From assembly GCF_022374935.2 (NCBI RefSeq), contig NZ_CP092430.2, positions 3,348,001 through 3,412,000 on the forward strand: 64,000 nucleotides of DNA, in the 5' to 3' direction. Both the position numbers and the translations under genes were made by a program. Positions 1 to 9,177 of the stretch are shown in pieces. Under the pieces are notes generated by a model that saw nothing but the letters and a program-made list of their open reading frames with translations, searched no databases and was not told the origin of the DNA. Numbering within the stretch: the first letter of the stretch is position 1; every line of letters starts with the position of its first letter. Source of the stretch: Mycolicibacter virginiensis. GTDB taxonomy: Bacteria; Actinomycetota; Actinomycetes; Mycobacteriales; Mycobacteriaceae.

Positions 1-996
1 GCGGCCGGGACGCGACCAGCCGAAGCCCGTGGTGACGGCCTCGAAAGCCAACAGCAGCCCGGCATGAGGTTGCGTGGCGATCCGGGTGTGCACGGCAATC
101 ACCCGCAACGGAGCCTGCGGCAACCCCAGTCTGGCCACCAGGGCCAGCGCATCGTCCGGCTCGGTCTGCTCATCCAAAAGCCTGGTTACCCAGTCGGATT
201 CGACTTGTCGCTCCAAGTCGGCACTAGCCCGCGACCGCAGCACATGCAATGCCACCGTGCGGGCACCGTCGGCCAGTGCGGTCAGCCGCTCACCGCTCAA
301 CGGGTTCGGGCAGGCCACCCACACCGCACCCAGCGTCTCGCGGCCGGCACGCACCGCCACCACCATCCGGCCGGTCAAGCCGTACTCGGGATCGGCGGCA
401 ACGAACAGCGGCTCGTCGTGGATATCCAAATGCGCTAAAACGCCGCGCTTTTCGAATAACTTCCGAAGCGGCTCGGACTCCTGGCGGTTCAGGATCGTCG
501 CCGAGCGCGCCGGGTCGGCATGCCGCTGGCCACGCGAGTAGGCCAGCACCCTGCCCAGCTGGTCCTCGATGGTGACCGCACCGCCCACCGCTTCGGCGAG
601 ACTGTCGGCCACAGCGAAAAGATCCGTTGGCCCCCGGCCCGATTCGGTCTCCCGGCCTTCGAGCACCAGCCCGTAGACCACCGCGGCCAGCTCACTCCAG
701 GACACCGCTGCGTCCACCACGAGCACGGCGAGCGACTCACCCTCGCCGGCGAAGGAGGTCTTGTCTTCGACGTCGCGCACCAACACAGCGACGGCCTTGG
801 CGGCCACCGCCCAGCGCACCGCCTCCTTTACCGAGCGGGCACCGACCGCCAACAGGACGTCGCCGACGACGACGCGCTCACCGGTCACCTCGTGCATCAC
901 GACACTGCTCAGCCGCGTCGTCCTCGGAATGGAGCAGAACCTCAGCCGAACCCCGTAGCTGCCCACCACGTTGACCAGCCGGTCCAGTGTCACCAT
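1..996 (-). CDS. PucR/CdaR-like transcriptional regulator (3' end outside window)
   Basis: An open frame runs from ATG at 996 to the left edge without a stop (332 codons), so the C-terminus, where this family carries its helix-turn-helix, is missing. The N-terminus reads MVTLDRLVNVVGSYGVRLR and continues into a PucR-type sensory domain, then a GAF/CdaR-like middle with LFAVADSLAEAVGGAVTIED. Such proteins are usually activators of catabolic genes. The start lies 119 nt inside the upstream transporter frame on the same strand, so either translation is coupled or the transporter tail is not native. Family assignment comes from my reading of the sequence; the ligand is unknown. Confidence 0.72.
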   Translation of the reverse strand, partial: MVTLDRLVNVVGSYGVRLRFCSIPRTTRLSSVVMHEVTGERVVVGDVLLAVGARSVKEAVRWAVAAKAVAVLVRDVEDKTSFAGEGESLAVLVVDAAVSWSELAAVVYGLVLEGRETESGRGPTDLFAVADSLAEAVGGAVTIEDQLGRVLAYSRGQRHADPARSATILNRQESEPLRKLFEKRGVLAHLDIHDEPLFVAADPEYGLTGRMVVAVRAGRETLGAVWVACPNPLSGERLTALADGARTVALHVLRSRASADLERQVESDWVTRLLDEQTEPDDALALVARLGLPQAPLRVIAVHTRIATQPHAGLLLAFEAVTTGFGWSRPGR

Positions 997-2230
997 CAAC
1001 CGAGCCTAGCCACGTCGCGTCGGCGATCCCGCCGATCGGGTCGCTGTCCCTGGTCTCCGGTGCCCATAGCCAGGTGAGCGCCGCCACCAGCAGCACCCCA
1101 CCGCTGATCGCAAAACCCCACTCGAAAGACATCCGCTCGGCGATCTGGCCGACCGCAAGCGAACCCACGATCGACCCGAAGTCGGCCATCATCTGATAGG
1201 TCGCCACCGCGGTGCCCGCCCGGGCTTGGTTTCCGACCAGGTCGGAGATGACTGCCTGCTGCGGCGACCCGTAGATCCCCGAGGCCACCCCGGTCAGGTA
1301 CGCCACCACCAAGAACACCACCAGCGATGCGCTCGCGCCCAGCAACACCGTTGTGACGCCGGATGCCGCCAGGCCGGCGATCAGTAGCCCCTTGCGGCCG
1401 ATCCGGTCGGAGAGCTGGCCGCTGGGCAGCACCGCGCAGACATTGCCGATCCCGACCATGGCCAGTGTCAGGCCGGCGAAGGAGGGTCCGCGATCCAGGA
1501 CTTCGGTGACGAACAACGGCACCAACGCAACCCGCAGACCGAAGACCGACCAGCCCGTAGCGAAGTTCGACAACAGCGCCGAGCGGTACGCGCGATTCCC
1601 CAGCGCTGTCCGCACCGACACCGTGGGTCCGGTCGATTCGGCCGCTTCGGCCAAATGCGAGTGGCGCAGGCTGACGAAGACGCCGGTGGCCGTCACGATC
1701 AGCACCGAACCGTAGAACAAGAACGGCGCGCTGAGGCCGAAACCCGCTGTCAGACTGCCCAATACCGGCCCGCCCACCGTGCCCAGCAGGAAGGCCGTGG
1801 CGAACAGCCCGGCGACTCGACCGCGGGCGTCCTCCGGGCTGATCCGGATCATCAGGCCCACCGCGGCGATGAAGAACATCGTCGATCCAACGCCCCCGAG
1901 GGCACGGAAGAACAGCAACTGCCCGTAGGACTGCACGAAGGCGCAGGCCGTGGTGGACACCGAGACGATCAAGAGGCCGGCGACGTAGACCCAGCGCTCC
2001 CCCAGCCGTTGCACCAGCAGGCCGCTCACCGGCGCGAAGAGCAGCCGGGTCAGCGCGAACGCAGTGATGAGAAACGTCGTCGCGGAGATGCTCACCCCGA
2101 AGTGACGCGCGTAGACCGGCAGTACCGGTGACACCAAGCCGTAGCCGAGGGCGATCAAGACGTTGGCGACGAGCAGTACCCAGATCTCCCGCTGCAACCG
2201 CGGTCGAGCGGCCGGGGAGTCGTTGGTCAC
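878..2230 (-). CDS. MFS transporter
   Basis: A 450-residue protein with about 12 hydrophobic segments. It carries MFS signatures: a loop 2-3 motif around GLLVQRLGERW and the equivalent GQLSDRIGRKG between helices 8 and 9. The start is GTG. The family moves small molecules by proton-coupled antiport or uniport; the substrate cannot be read from sequence, and a drug-efflux-like role is only a guess. The last recognisable helix ends near WLWAPETRD. The remaining roughly 50 residues look like arbitrary translation of the downstream regulator's DNA and may not be conserved. Confidence 0.85.
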   Translation of the reverse strand: MTNDSPAARPRLQREIWVLLVANVLIALGYGLVSPVLPVYARHFGVSISATTFLITAFALTRLLFAPVSGLLVQRLGERWVYVAGLLIVSVSTTACAFVQSYGQLLFFRALGGVGSTMFFIAAVGLMIRISPEDARGRVAGLFATAFLLGTVGGPVLGSLTAGFGLSAPFLFYGSVLIVTATGVFVSLRHSHLAEAAESTGPTVSVRTALGNRAYRSALLSNFATGWSVFGLRVALVPLFVTEVLDRGPSFAGLTLAMVGIGNVCAVLPSGQLSDRIGRKGLLIAGLAASGVTTVLLGASASLVVFLVVAYLTGVASGIYGSPQQAVISDLVGNQARAGTAVATYQMMADFGSIVGSLAVGQIAERMSFEWGFAISGGVLLVAALTWLWAPETRDSDPIGGIADATWLGSVDGDTGPAGQRGGQLRGSAEVLLHSEDDAAEQCRDARGDR

Positions 2231-2279
2231 CCGATAACTTTAGACAGCCTCGGTAATCTCTTCCTCGGGAGGCTTGACC

Positions 2280-2813
2280 ATGAACGACGCCGTCGATGCG
2301 GCCTGTACCGGCGGCCCCGATCACTCGTCGCCGCGGCCAGCGCTGCTGCAGCTGTGGGAGCAGTGGGCAGCGTTCAAACCGTTCGCCGTAGCCGGCGCCA
2401 GCGCGATCGTGGCCGGTGGCGCGATAGCCGCCGCCATCGCGGCCCCGGCGCCCACCCGTCACGGGGTCTGGGCGGTGGCCTACCTGGTTCTGGTACTCGG
2501 GGCCGGCCAACTGGTGATCGGATCCGGCCAAGCATTGCTGCCGACCACCTCGCCGTCACCTCGCGAAGCAACGCTGGGTGCCGCGGCGTTCAACCTGTCC
2601 GGCGCCGCCATCGTGGTCGGCGTCGTCACCGACCACATCGCGGTGTTCTATGCGGGTTCTGGGCTGCTGTTCATCGTGCTGGCCTGGTGGCTCTACCGGG
2701 TTCGGCGCAGCACGCGTCGGGGTTGGGCCCTGCTCACCTACCGGCTTTTCCTGGCGGCATTGGTGGTGAGCATTCCGATCGGGATGGCGATCACCACCGC
2801 GGGGCGCAGCTAG
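2280..2813 (+). CDS. Conserved membrane protein, unknown function
   Basis: 177 residues with about five hydrophobic helices (for example AVAGASAIVAGGAIAAAIAA and LLFIVLAWWLYRV), so an integral membrane protein. I do not recognise a functional family. ATG at 2280 is preferred over the in-frame TTG at 2274 because GGGAGG at 2267-2272 sits 7 nt before the ATG and would be too close to the TTG. It is divergent from the MFS gene across a 49-bp gap and ends just before the convergent DUF488 gene. Confidence 0.75.
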   Translation: MNDAVDAACTGGPDHSSPRPALLQLWEQWAAFKPFAVAGASAIVAGGAIAAAIAAPAPTRHGVWAVAYLVLVLGAGQLVIGSGQALLPTTSPSPREATLGAAAFNLSGAAIVVGVVTDHIAVFYAGSGLLFIVLAWWLYRVRRSTRRGWALLTYRLFLAALVVSIPIGMAITTAGRS

Positions 2814-2814
2814 T

Positions 2815-3183
2815 TCACTGTCGGGCCAACAGCTTGGCCAACACCTCCGCGTGACTTCCCTCCACGTCCCGGCTCGCCGTCACCAGGGTGACGGTCTTCT
2901 TGCCGCGGGCCAGAGCGCGCAGGCCGGCGAACCCGGCGGCCCCCTTCGCGGTCTGCAGTTCGTCTTCGTAGCGGCTGACGAACTGGTCGAAACGCTCGGG
3001 CTGATGGTTGTACCAATGGCGCAGTTCGTTCGACGGCGCGGCGTCTTTGTACCAGTGCCCCACCCGCGGGTCGTCCTTGCGGAAGCCCCGCGGCCACAGC
3101 CGATCGACAAGGATCCGTTCACCATCCTCGGCACGGGGTTCGTCGTACACACGGGCGACCCGGAACGTGGTTTTGGGACTCAT
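2815..3183 (-). CDS. DUF488 family protein
   Basis: 122 residues starting [16 protein letters not shown]. The family core is visible: [13 protein letters not shown] near residues 20-35, then [15 protein letters not shown] and a C-terminal half with [20 protein letters not shown]488 proteins are small cytoplasmic proteins of uncertain role, and no enzymatic activity is claimed. The frame stays open further upstream, but the chosen ATG fits the family N-terminus and leaves a promoter region for the divergent PPE gene. Confidence 0.85.
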   Translation of the reverse strand: MSPKTTFRVARVYDEPRAEDGERILVDRLWPRGFRKDDPRVGHWYKDAAPSNELRHWYNHQPERFDQFVSRYEDELQTAKGAAGFAGLRALARGKKTVTLVTASRDVEGSHAEVLAKLLARQ

Positions 3184-3251
3184 ACCCCAGGTTATCGCCG
3201 GCGCACAGCGCCTGTCCGCCGCCGTTCTCATCACCCGCAACGCCGTCGAAG

Positions 3252-3270
3252 TTAGCTTAGGCAATGCTAT
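3252..3270. promoter_or_regulatory. IdeR/DtxR-type iron box candidate before the PPE gene
   Basis: TTAGCTTAGGCAATGCTAT matches the known IdeR consensus TTAGGTTAGGCTAACCTAA at 14 of 19 positions by eye. It lies 44 bp upstream of the PPE start and one base before a TTGACA hexamer at 3272-3277, so a repressor bound here would cover the promoter. A weak -10 candidate TAGAAA lies at 3297-3302, with a long 19-nt spacer. Iron-dependent control is inferred. Confidence 0.55.
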
Positions 3271-3313
3271 CTTGACATTATTTACAGTTTCGCTCGTAGA
3301 AATTGGTGTCGGC

Positions 3314-4657
3314 GTGAACGGTGGTTGGATCGCATCTCCCCCGGAGGTGCATTCCGCGTTGTTGAGCAGCGGTCCCGGCCCCGGCGCCCTGCTGGCCTCC
3401 GCCGGCGCCTGGTCGGCGCTGAGCACCGAATACTCTGCCGCGGCCGCCGAACTGATCGCCGTGCTGGGCGCCGTCGGGTCAGCGGCCTGGCACGGACCGA
3501 GCGCCGCCAGCTACACCACGGCGCACGCGCCCTACCTGCGGTGGCTGACGCGCGCCAGCATCGACAGCGCCCGCGCCGGCACCGAACACGAAGTCGTCGC
3601 GGCTGCCTACAGCACCGCCCTGGCCGCCATGCCGACCCTGGCCGAGCTGGCGGCTAACCACACCCTTCACGGCGTGCTGACCGCCACGAATTTCTTTGGC
3701 ATCAACACCATCCCGATCGCACTCAATGAGGCCGACTACGCCCGCATGTGGGTGCAGGCGGCTACCGTCATGGCGACCTACGAGGCCATGTCCGATGCTG
3801 CCCTGGCATCGCTGCCCGTCGCGGACCCCGCGCCGCCGATTCTGGCCGTCGGCAACGGAACCGGTGGCAACGACGACGAGCCGACGGATCCGATCGAGGA
3901 AGCCAACCGCTGGTTTTGGTTCATCTTCTGGAACATCGTGTTCTGGTCAACGTTCCTGTTCATCGTGACGATTCCGGTTCGGATCCCGATCGTGCTGCCG
4001 TTGCTGATCAACGCCATCAACGACTTCATCGCATCGATGCAGGTGCCACCACCAGAGCCGGTCATCGAGCAGCCCGCGCCACAACCCCTCCCGTTGGTGC
4101 ACTCGATCGTGGCCCGACCGGCCCATGAGCCGGTCGCCGTCGGTGTCGGTGTCGGGGGCGGTATCGCCGGTTCGGCGGGGACCTCCGCCGGCCCGGCTGG
4201 TGCGACGAGCACCGGGCCGGCATTACCGGTGAGCGGCGCCGAGACGTTGGCCTATCTGGTGGTCGGGGGCCACGCCGAAGGTTTCGGGCCCAGCCTGACC
4301 GGCCGCGACCAGTCCAGGGCTCCGGCCGCCGGCGCCTCGGCGGCGGTCTCGGCTCGGGCGCCGGCAGCTCGCGCACCGCTACGGTCTCGGCGGCGGCGCC
4401 GCGCCCAGATGAAGGAATACGCCAACGCCACCATGACGCTGGGCGCCGACGACGGCGAAACGCCCGACGAGACAACGACACCCGCCTGCTCGGAATCCGG
4501 CGCGGGAGCGCTGGGGTTCACCGGGACAGCTCAGCGAAGCGACGCGGGAGCAGCAGGACTGGCCCGGTTGCGCGGCAACGCTTTCGGCGCCGGCCCGGCG
4601 GTACCGCTGTTGCCCGAGACTTGGGATTACGACTCGGACGAGCGGGCGCCCTCTTAG
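3314..4657 (+). CDS. PPE family protein, PPE2-like
   Basis: 447 residues from GTG at 3314. The N-terminus has the PPE signature ([20 protein letters not shown]), followed by the canonical PPE helical domain to about residue 175, including [21 protein letters not shown] strongly hydrophobic stretch ([19 protein letters not shown]) and an Ala/Pro/Gly-rich linker follow. The tail, with a basic cluster RSRRRRRAQ near residues 357-365 and an ending GALGFTGT...[12 protein letters not shown], resembles the C-terminus of M. tuberculosis PPE2 as I recall it. PPE proteins are type VII secretion substrates; no PE partner or ESX locus is in the window. Confidence 0.85.
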   Translation: MNGGWIASPPEVHSALLSSGPGPGALLASAGAWSALSTEYSAAAAELIAVLGAVGSAAWHGPSAASYTTAHAPYLRWLTRASIDSARAGTEHEVVAAAYSTALAAMPTLAELAANHTLHGVLTATNFFGINTIPIALNEADYARMWVQAATVMATYEAMSDAALASLPVADPAPPILAVGNGTGGNDDEPTDPIEEANRWFWFIFWNIVFWSTFLFIVTIPVRIPIVLPLLINAINDFIASMQVPPPEPVIEQPAPQPLPLVHSIVARPAHEPVAVGVGVGGGIAGSAGTSAGPAGATSTGPALPVSGAETLAYLVVGGHAEGFGPSLTGRDQSRAPAAGASAAVSARAPAARAPLRSRRRRRAQMKEYANATMTLGADDGETPDETTTPACSESGAGALGFTGTAQRSDAGAAGLARLRGNAFGAGPAVPLLPETWDYDSDERAPS

Positions 4658-6174
4658 TTGCTCGGCCGCGAACCGAACCGGCGCCGGCCCCGCGCCGCGA
4701 AGGCACGCATGGCCCCTAGCGCCACCGCCATCCGGCGCTTCGACGACGGATACCACAGCAATTCGGACTTTTGGGTGGGCAGCCGCGGCGACGTAATAGC
4801 CTGCTGGCGACAGTATTTGATGATTCCGGAGGCGCCCCCGGCACGGTAGCCGATGCCGGACTCTTTCCAGCCGCCCATCGGCAGCCCCGGACAGAAGACG
4901 TTGGCCAAAGCGTCGTTGACATTCACCGCGCCCACTTCCAGCCGACGCGCCAGCCGCTCGCCGCGGCGCTTATCGCCCGTCCAGACCGTGGCCGACAATC
5001 CGTACGGCGAGTCATTAGCCAGCTGGATGGCCTCGCTCTCGTCGGCGACCTTGATCACCGGCAGTGTCGGCCCGAAGGTCTCTTCGGTCATGCACGTCAT
5101 GGACGGGTTCACGTCGGCGATCACGGTCGGGGCGAAGTAGGTCCCCACGCCGGTCGCCTTGCCGCCCACGACGACCCGGGCACCGGCGGCCGTCGCCTCA
5201 TCGACGTGGCGCGCCACGATGTCGCGTTGCGCCGCGGTCGCCATGGCGCCGGTGTCACCGTTCTGGCCCTGCTGCACCTCACCGACCCGGGCAGCCAGCT
5301 TCGCGACGAATTCGTCGTAGACCGGCGCTTCGACGTAGACCCGCTCCACCGACACACAGACCTGTCCGGAGTTGAACATTCCGCCCCAGGCGATGCCGTT
5401 GGCGGCGCGGTCGAGGTCGGCGTCGGCCAACACGATCGCCGGGTCCTTCCCGCCGAGCTCCAGACCGTAGGGAATCAGCCGCTGCGCGCAGGCCACCGCG
5501 ACTTTGCGCCCGGTGGCCGTCGACCCGGTGAACTGCAGGAAGTTGGCGTGCTCGATCAGCGCCTGGCCGGTCTCGCCGTAGCCGGTGGTCAGGCCGAGCA
5601 CTGGCGGTGCACCGATCTCGGCCCAACCGCGCACGAACTCGACCGCTGACAACGGCGTCACCTCGGAGGGCTTGAGCAGCACAGCTGCGCCGGCCGCCAA
5701 AGCCGGCGGCACGTCGAGGCCGGGCATCGCGAACGGAAAGTTCCACGGCGTGATGACCCCGACCAGCGGATAGGGACGGTAAGCGGTGGTGAACCGCTTG
5801 ACGCGATAGAGCGGGCTGTGCGCCTTGGGATGCCGGTCGGCGAGAAACTCCTTGGCGTTCTTGGCCCAGTAGCCGATGGCGTCTGCCGTGGCGACCGCCT
5901 CCAGGCTGGCGTCGACGTGCGACTTGCCGGTCTCGGAGATCAACACCTCGGTGATGTGATCGGCGTGGTCCAGAATCCAGTCCTGCCAGGCCAGCAACCA
6001 GCGCTTGCGGCCGCTCGGCCCGAGCGCCTCCCATTCCGGTTGGGCTGAAATGAGTTGGGCTGCCTTGGCGGCCACCGTCTGGGGGTCGTCGATCGGCACG
6101 GTGCCCGACACGGCCCCGGTCGCGGGGTTGTGCACGGTGATCATCGACTCGGCCCTGGATTGCACTGCGGTCAT
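4654..6174 (-). CDS. Aldehyde dehydrogenase (NAD(P)+-dependent)
   Basis: 506 residues spanning the whole ALDH fold. ITPWNFPF (near 141-148) is the coenzyme-binding region, [10 protein letters not shown] contains the general base Glu239, and [14 protein letters not shown] contains the nucleophile Cys273. [12 protein letters not shown] and the C-terminal [11 protein letters not shown] are also family-typical. It oxidises an aldehyde to the acid in the cytoplasm; a succinic-semialdehyde-type substrate is possible but unproven. The basic Arg-rich C-terminal tail is longer than usual. GGGAG lies about 7 nt before the ATG. Its stop overlaps that of the convergent PPE gene. Confidence 0.9.
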   Translation of the reverse strand: MTAVQSRAESMITVHNPATGAVSGTVPIDDPQTVAAKAAQLISAQPEWEALGPSGRKRWLLAWQDWILDHADHITEVLISETGKSHVDASLEAVATADAIGYWAKNAKEFLADRHPKAHSPLYRVKRFTTAYRPYPLVGVITPWNFPFAMPGLDVPPALAAGAAVLLKPSEVTPLSAVEFVRGWAEIGAPPVLGLTTGYGETGQALIEHANFLQFTGSTATGRKVAVACAQRLIPYGLELGGKDPAIVLADADLDRAANGIAWGGMFNSGQVCVSVERVYVEAPVYDEFVAKLAARVGEVQQGQNGDTGAMATAAQRDIVARHVDEATAAGARVVVGGKATGVGTYFAPTVIADVNPSMTCMTEETFGPTLPVIKVADESEAIQLANDSPYGLSATVWTGDKRRGERLARRLEVGAVNVNDALANVFCPGLPMGGWKESGIGYRAGGASGIIKYCRQQAITSPRLPTQKSELLWYPSSKRRMAVALGAMRAFAARGRRRFGSRPSN

Positions 6175-6262
6175 GATGCGCTCCCGATCTAGAACCTGCG
6201 GGGAGGCTGTGACCTCGCCGTATGTGATCGTCAGGTGCCGCGCAGGAGTTTGTCAAGGGTCC

Positions 6263-6275
6263 TGAACCTCGTTCA
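6263..6275. promoter_or_regulatory. Short inverted repeat between divergent genes
   Basis: TGAAC-CTC-GTTCA is a perfect 5-bp inverted repeat in the 188-bp gap between the aldehyde dehydrogenase and the secreted-protein gene. It could be an operator for either, but it is short enough to arise by chance and no regulator is adjacent. Confidence 0.25.
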
Positions 6276-6362
6276 ATGCAAGGGAAACCCCTGTAGCCGC
6301 TCTGCCCTGACCCGCCCTACCGTCCACACAGGCGAATCGCTACGCATGCATTGGAGAGAACG

Positions 6363-6791
6363 ATGACCGATCAGACGTCGACACTTTCTCATCGTTGGGT
6401 TGCCGGCTTGGCCAGTACGTCGGTCAAGGCGGTCCTGATCGGGGCCGCCGCGGGCGTCGTGTTCGGCTTGGCGCCTGTTACCTCCGCCGATCCAGCGCCC
6501 TCCACCCAGCAGGAGCCCGCCGACAATCAGCAGGAACAGCAGGACGAACAGCAGCAAAAGGGGTTCTCACCCCCGCGGCCCGACGCCCCCGACAACAACC
6601 CGTCCAACACCAACCCGCCGAATAACCCCACCAACAATGACGCCTCCAAAAAGGGTGACCTGGCGGACAAGAACTGCTGGATGTACAGCACCGGCCCGGA
6701 ATGGTTCGCACCCGGCGCCATGCCCAGGCCGGGGCTTCCCGGGGAGAAGGTCTGGCCCTGCTATTACGTGGCGGGTCTGACGCCGCACTAG
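6363..6791 (+). CDS. Secreted low-complexity protein
   Basis: 142 residues. The N-terminus has a long signal peptide: a hydrophobic core VLIGAAAGVVFGLAPV, then a likely cleavage after TSA before DPAPS. The mature part is rich in Gln, Pro, Asn and Asp and ends with two Cys (KNCWMYS and WPCYYV) that could form a disulfide. Similar small exported proteins are common in mycobacteria, mostly of unknown function. ATG at 6363 is preferred over the upstream in-frame TTG because GGAGAG at 6353-6358 is correctly placed before it. Confidence 0.75.
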   Translation: MTDQTSTLSHRWVAGLASTSVKAVLIGAAAGVVFGLAPVTSADPAPSTQQEPADNQQEQQDEQQQKGFSPPRPDAPDNNPSNTNPPNNPTNNDASKKGDLADKNCWMYSTGPEWFAPGAMPRPGLPGEKVWPCYYVAGLTPH

Positions 6792-6818
6792 GCCTGCACC
6801 GCCCCGCACCATCTAGGG

Positions 6819-7604
6819 CTATTGGGCAAGGTATCCCCCGTCGACGGGCAACACGACGCCGGTGATGAAGGAGGCATCGTCGGAAGCGAGGAAGGCGATC
6901 GCACTGGCAACTTCGGCCGGTTCGCCGATACGGCCCATCGGGTGCATGCGTTCGACCGCCGCCAAATACGCTGAGCCACCCGGCTCCTCCGGGAACCGCT
7001 GGACCCGCTCGGTGCGAATCGTCCCGGGGGCAACGGCGTTGACTCTGATTCCCCGATCGGCCCATTCGACCGCCAAGTGCTTGGTCAAACCGCTGGCGAT
7101 GAACTTAGCGGGCCCGTAGGCCGCCTGCCGCTTCTGCCCCGCCAGTCCCGAGATCGACGAGAGGCACACGATCGCGCCGCCGCCGGTCGGCAACATTGCC
7201 TCGATTGCGAATTTGCACGTGAGGAACATGCCGCGGCCATCGATGGCCATCACGTTGTCCCAGTCGGTGGCGGTCACCTCTTGCGCATCGCCGAGCGGGA
7301 TGATGCCGGCGTTGGCGACCAGCACATCGAGCCGTCCGAATCGGTCGACCGCCGCGCCAATCATTCTCTGCGCATCATTCTGGGCCGAGACGTCGCCGAC
7401 GACTGCCTCAACCTGCGCCCCGGCTTGCCGCAGTTCCTCGGCGAGCGCCAGCAGCGGCTCGCCTTGAATATCGGTCACGACCAGACGCGCACCTTCGCGT
7501 GCGAAGAGCACGGCGGTAGCCCGACCGATGCCAAAGGCTGCCCCGGTGATCACCGCCGACTTTCCCAGGAGGCGTCCTCGTCCTTCGGTTACGTCGTCCG
7601 TCAT
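6819..7604 (-). CDS. SDR family NAD(P)-dependent oxidoreductase
   Basis: 261 residues from MTDDVTEG. Classical SDR motifs are present: TGAAFGIG (20-27) for the dinucleotide, VLVANAGI, the catalytic Ser in LSSISGL, and YGPAK as the YxxxK pair. The C-terminus FITGVVLPVDGGYL is typical of the FabG-like branch. It oxidises or reduces an alcohol/ketone pair; the substrate is unknown. The frame extends 48 codons upstream, but GAGGTG sits correctly before the chosen ATG and the upstream residues do not look like SDR. The 200 bp between it and the ssrA terminator holds no gene that I can support. Confidence 0.87.
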   Translation of the reverse strand: MTDDVTEGRGRLLGKSAVITGAAFGIGRATAVLFAREGARLVVTDIQGEPLLALAEELRQAGAQVEAVVGDVSAQNDAQRMIGAAVDRFGRLDVLVANAGIIPLGDAQEVTATDWDNVMAIDGRGMFLTCKFAIEAMLPTGGGAIVCLSSISGLAGQKRQAAYGPAKFIASGLTKHLAVEWADRGIRVNAVAPGTIRTERVQRFPEEPGGSAYLAAVERMHPMGRIGEPAEVASAIAFLASDDASFITGVVLPVDGGYLAQ

Positions 7605-7807
7605 CTGCGCGTCACCTCGGTCAACACTGGCCCCTTTTCCTCGTGCGCCGAGCTCTTCAACGCGACAAATGACCACATCGCGATCGAGGCCTCGCCACAG
7701 GGCGGGACGCGAACAGGATAAGTCCGAGCGGATGATCCCCCGGCGCAATCGCCGCCGTGAGGGAGGAACCGAGAGCCAGGTGCCTCGGTTGAGGTTGAGC
7801 TGAAACG

Positions 7808-7842
7808 GGGACGGGCCAGGACTTTTCGTCCTGGCCCGTCCC
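7808..7842. terminator. Strong stem-loop terminator of ssrA
   Basis: A perfect 15-bp stem, 7808-7822 pairing with 7828-7842, closes a 5-nt loop. It lies 5 nt beyond the CCA end of the tmRNA on the minus strand. There is no long U-tract, which is usual in mycobacteria. Because the stem is symmetric it could also stop transcription coming from the other side. Confidence 0.85.
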
Positions 7843-7846
7843 GTTC

Positions 7847-8234
7847 TGGTGGAGCTGCCGGGAATCGAACCCGGGTCCTACGGCATTCCCTCAAGACTTC
7901 TCCGTGCGCAGTTCGCTATGTCTCTACTTGGATCTCCCGGTCACGCGAACTAGCCGAGATGACGATCCCAGTCGCTGTTGGTGTCCCGATAAATCCCGCG
8001 ACCGGACGTATCGGTGGATCCCTCTAGTCGATGCCAGGGTCCGGGCCGAGGGAGCTCCCGGTCTGACAGGCCCGCCTCGCTTAGGCAGCGAGGGCGAAGT
8101 CGCTCTGAAGAGCGACCTTAGCCGGCGTAAGTGCCTTGGCGCTTACTTGTTTACAGCGACGCTTACGGTGGTCTCCTGCCTGCACCGGCACGCTTCCCTT
8201 GATTCGACACACGCAGTCGAAACCTTTCAGCCCC
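7847..8234 (-). ncRNA. ssrA: tmRNA (ssrA), with an unusually long tag reading frame
   Basis: The 3' end on the minus strand is GGGTTCGATTCCC followed by GGCAGCTCCACCA. The 5' end GGGGCTGA pairs with it as a tRNA-like acceptor stem containing the G3-U alanine identity pair. This transfer-messenger RNA rescues stalled ribosomes together with SmpB. The resume codon (GCC at 8140-8138) is followed by 19 sense codons in total, and the stop is TAA at 8083-8081. The predicted tag is AKALTPAKVALQSDFALAA, ending in the degradation signal ALAA. The tag I recall for M. tuberculosis (ADSHQRDYALAA) is 12 residues. Mature ends are estimated to within 1-2 nt. Confidence 0.95.
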
Positions 8235-8331
8235 CTGTCTTGGGTAATTGCCACCGAACCTCGGCGGACACTTCATGGTACGCGGTTCCAACGACAGACC
8301 CACGCCCGTTCATTCCTTCGGCGTCGCACCG

Positions 8332-9177
8332 TCACCGCGCGGTGATCATCGCCACCGCCACCGCGGCCAGCACCATGCCGAGCACCTGCCCGCGGTGTAC
8401 CCGCTCGCGCAGTACCACAATGGCCAGCACCACCGTCACCGCGGGAAACAGCGAGATCAGCACGCTGGCCAACGCCAGGTCCGATCCGCGCAGCGCGAGC
8501 AGCATCGCGACATTGGCTGCGGTGTCCGACAGCCCCGCCACCAGCGCCAGCTTCAACGGCGGGCCGGTGGGCACGCGCAATTCACGCGCCCCGGTCGCCG
8601 CACTGAACACCAGCACGGCGGCGGCCACCCGCGCGAACGCCAACGGCCACAGCCCGGAGTCGTCCGGCGCCTCGTGGATGAACACGAAGTCCAACCCGAA
8701 CGCCACGCCGGCTCCCACGGTCAGCCAGGCCACCTTGCGGGTGAAGCGGTGCGGCCGGATGTCTTCGTCGGTGGCTTGGCGGCTCACCAGGACCACCGCC
8801 AACAGCGCCAGCACGATCCCGCCGTCGGCCACCGTCCCGGGCCGTTCCCCCATGACGAAACCGACCGCCACCGGAACCCCGGCCGTCAGCACCGCCGAAA
8901 TCGGAGACACCACCGAGATGGGCCCGGCACCCAGCGCGGCGTAGAACCACCAGCCACCCAGCCCCAGCGCGATACCGGAAGCCAGGCCCCAGCCGATCGC
9001 ACCCGCGGGGATCGGCCCGCCCACCGCGATAGCGAGCGTGCCCAGCAACACCAGCGCCACCGGGTAAGAGACCAACACCACCCGCAGTGCGGGTACGCGG
9101 CGCGCGGCGAGGCCACCAGCGAAATCGCTGACCCCGAACCCTGCCGCTGACAACAGCGCCAGGACGGCGCCGGTCAC
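8332..9177 (-). CDS. EamA/DMT family permease
   Basis: 281 residues with about ten hydrophobic helices in two similar halves, the drug/metabolite transporter (EamA) arrangement. The second half ends with the family-typical [23 protein letters not shown] at 9177 overlaps the smpB stop (GTGA), so it is translationally coupled to smpB. Substrate unknown; exporters of amino acids or small metabolites are common in this family. The gene ends about 100 bp before the 5' end of ssrA. Confidence 0.85.
   Translation of the reverse strand: MTGAVLALLSAAGFGVSDFAGGLAARRVPALRVVLVSYPVALVLLGTLAIAVGGPIPAGAIGWGLASGIALGLGGWWFYAALGAGPISVVSPISAVLTAGVPVAVGFVMGERPGTVADGGIVLALLAVVLVSRQATDEDIRPHRFTRKVAWLTVGAGVAFGLDFVFIHEAPDDSGLWPLAFARVAAAVLVFSAATGARELRVPTGPPLKLALVAGLSDTAANVAMLLALRGSDLALASVLISLFPAVTVVLAIVVLRERVHRGQVLGMVLAAVAVAMITAR

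Noticed and set aside
996..2531. 511-codon minus-strand open frame
   Set aside because: Out-of-frame shadow of the MFS gene, with Arg/Gly-rich sequence lacking transmembrane helices.
3314..4657. PE/PPE pair or ESX locus
   Set aside because: No PE gene precedes the PPE gene and no ESX components (EccA-E, EsxA/B, EspG) occur in the window.
7904..8944. 346-codon plus-strand open frame
   Set aside because: It runs antisense through the tmRNA and the EamA permease gene; its protein is low-complexity Ser/Thr/Ala without a recognisable fold.
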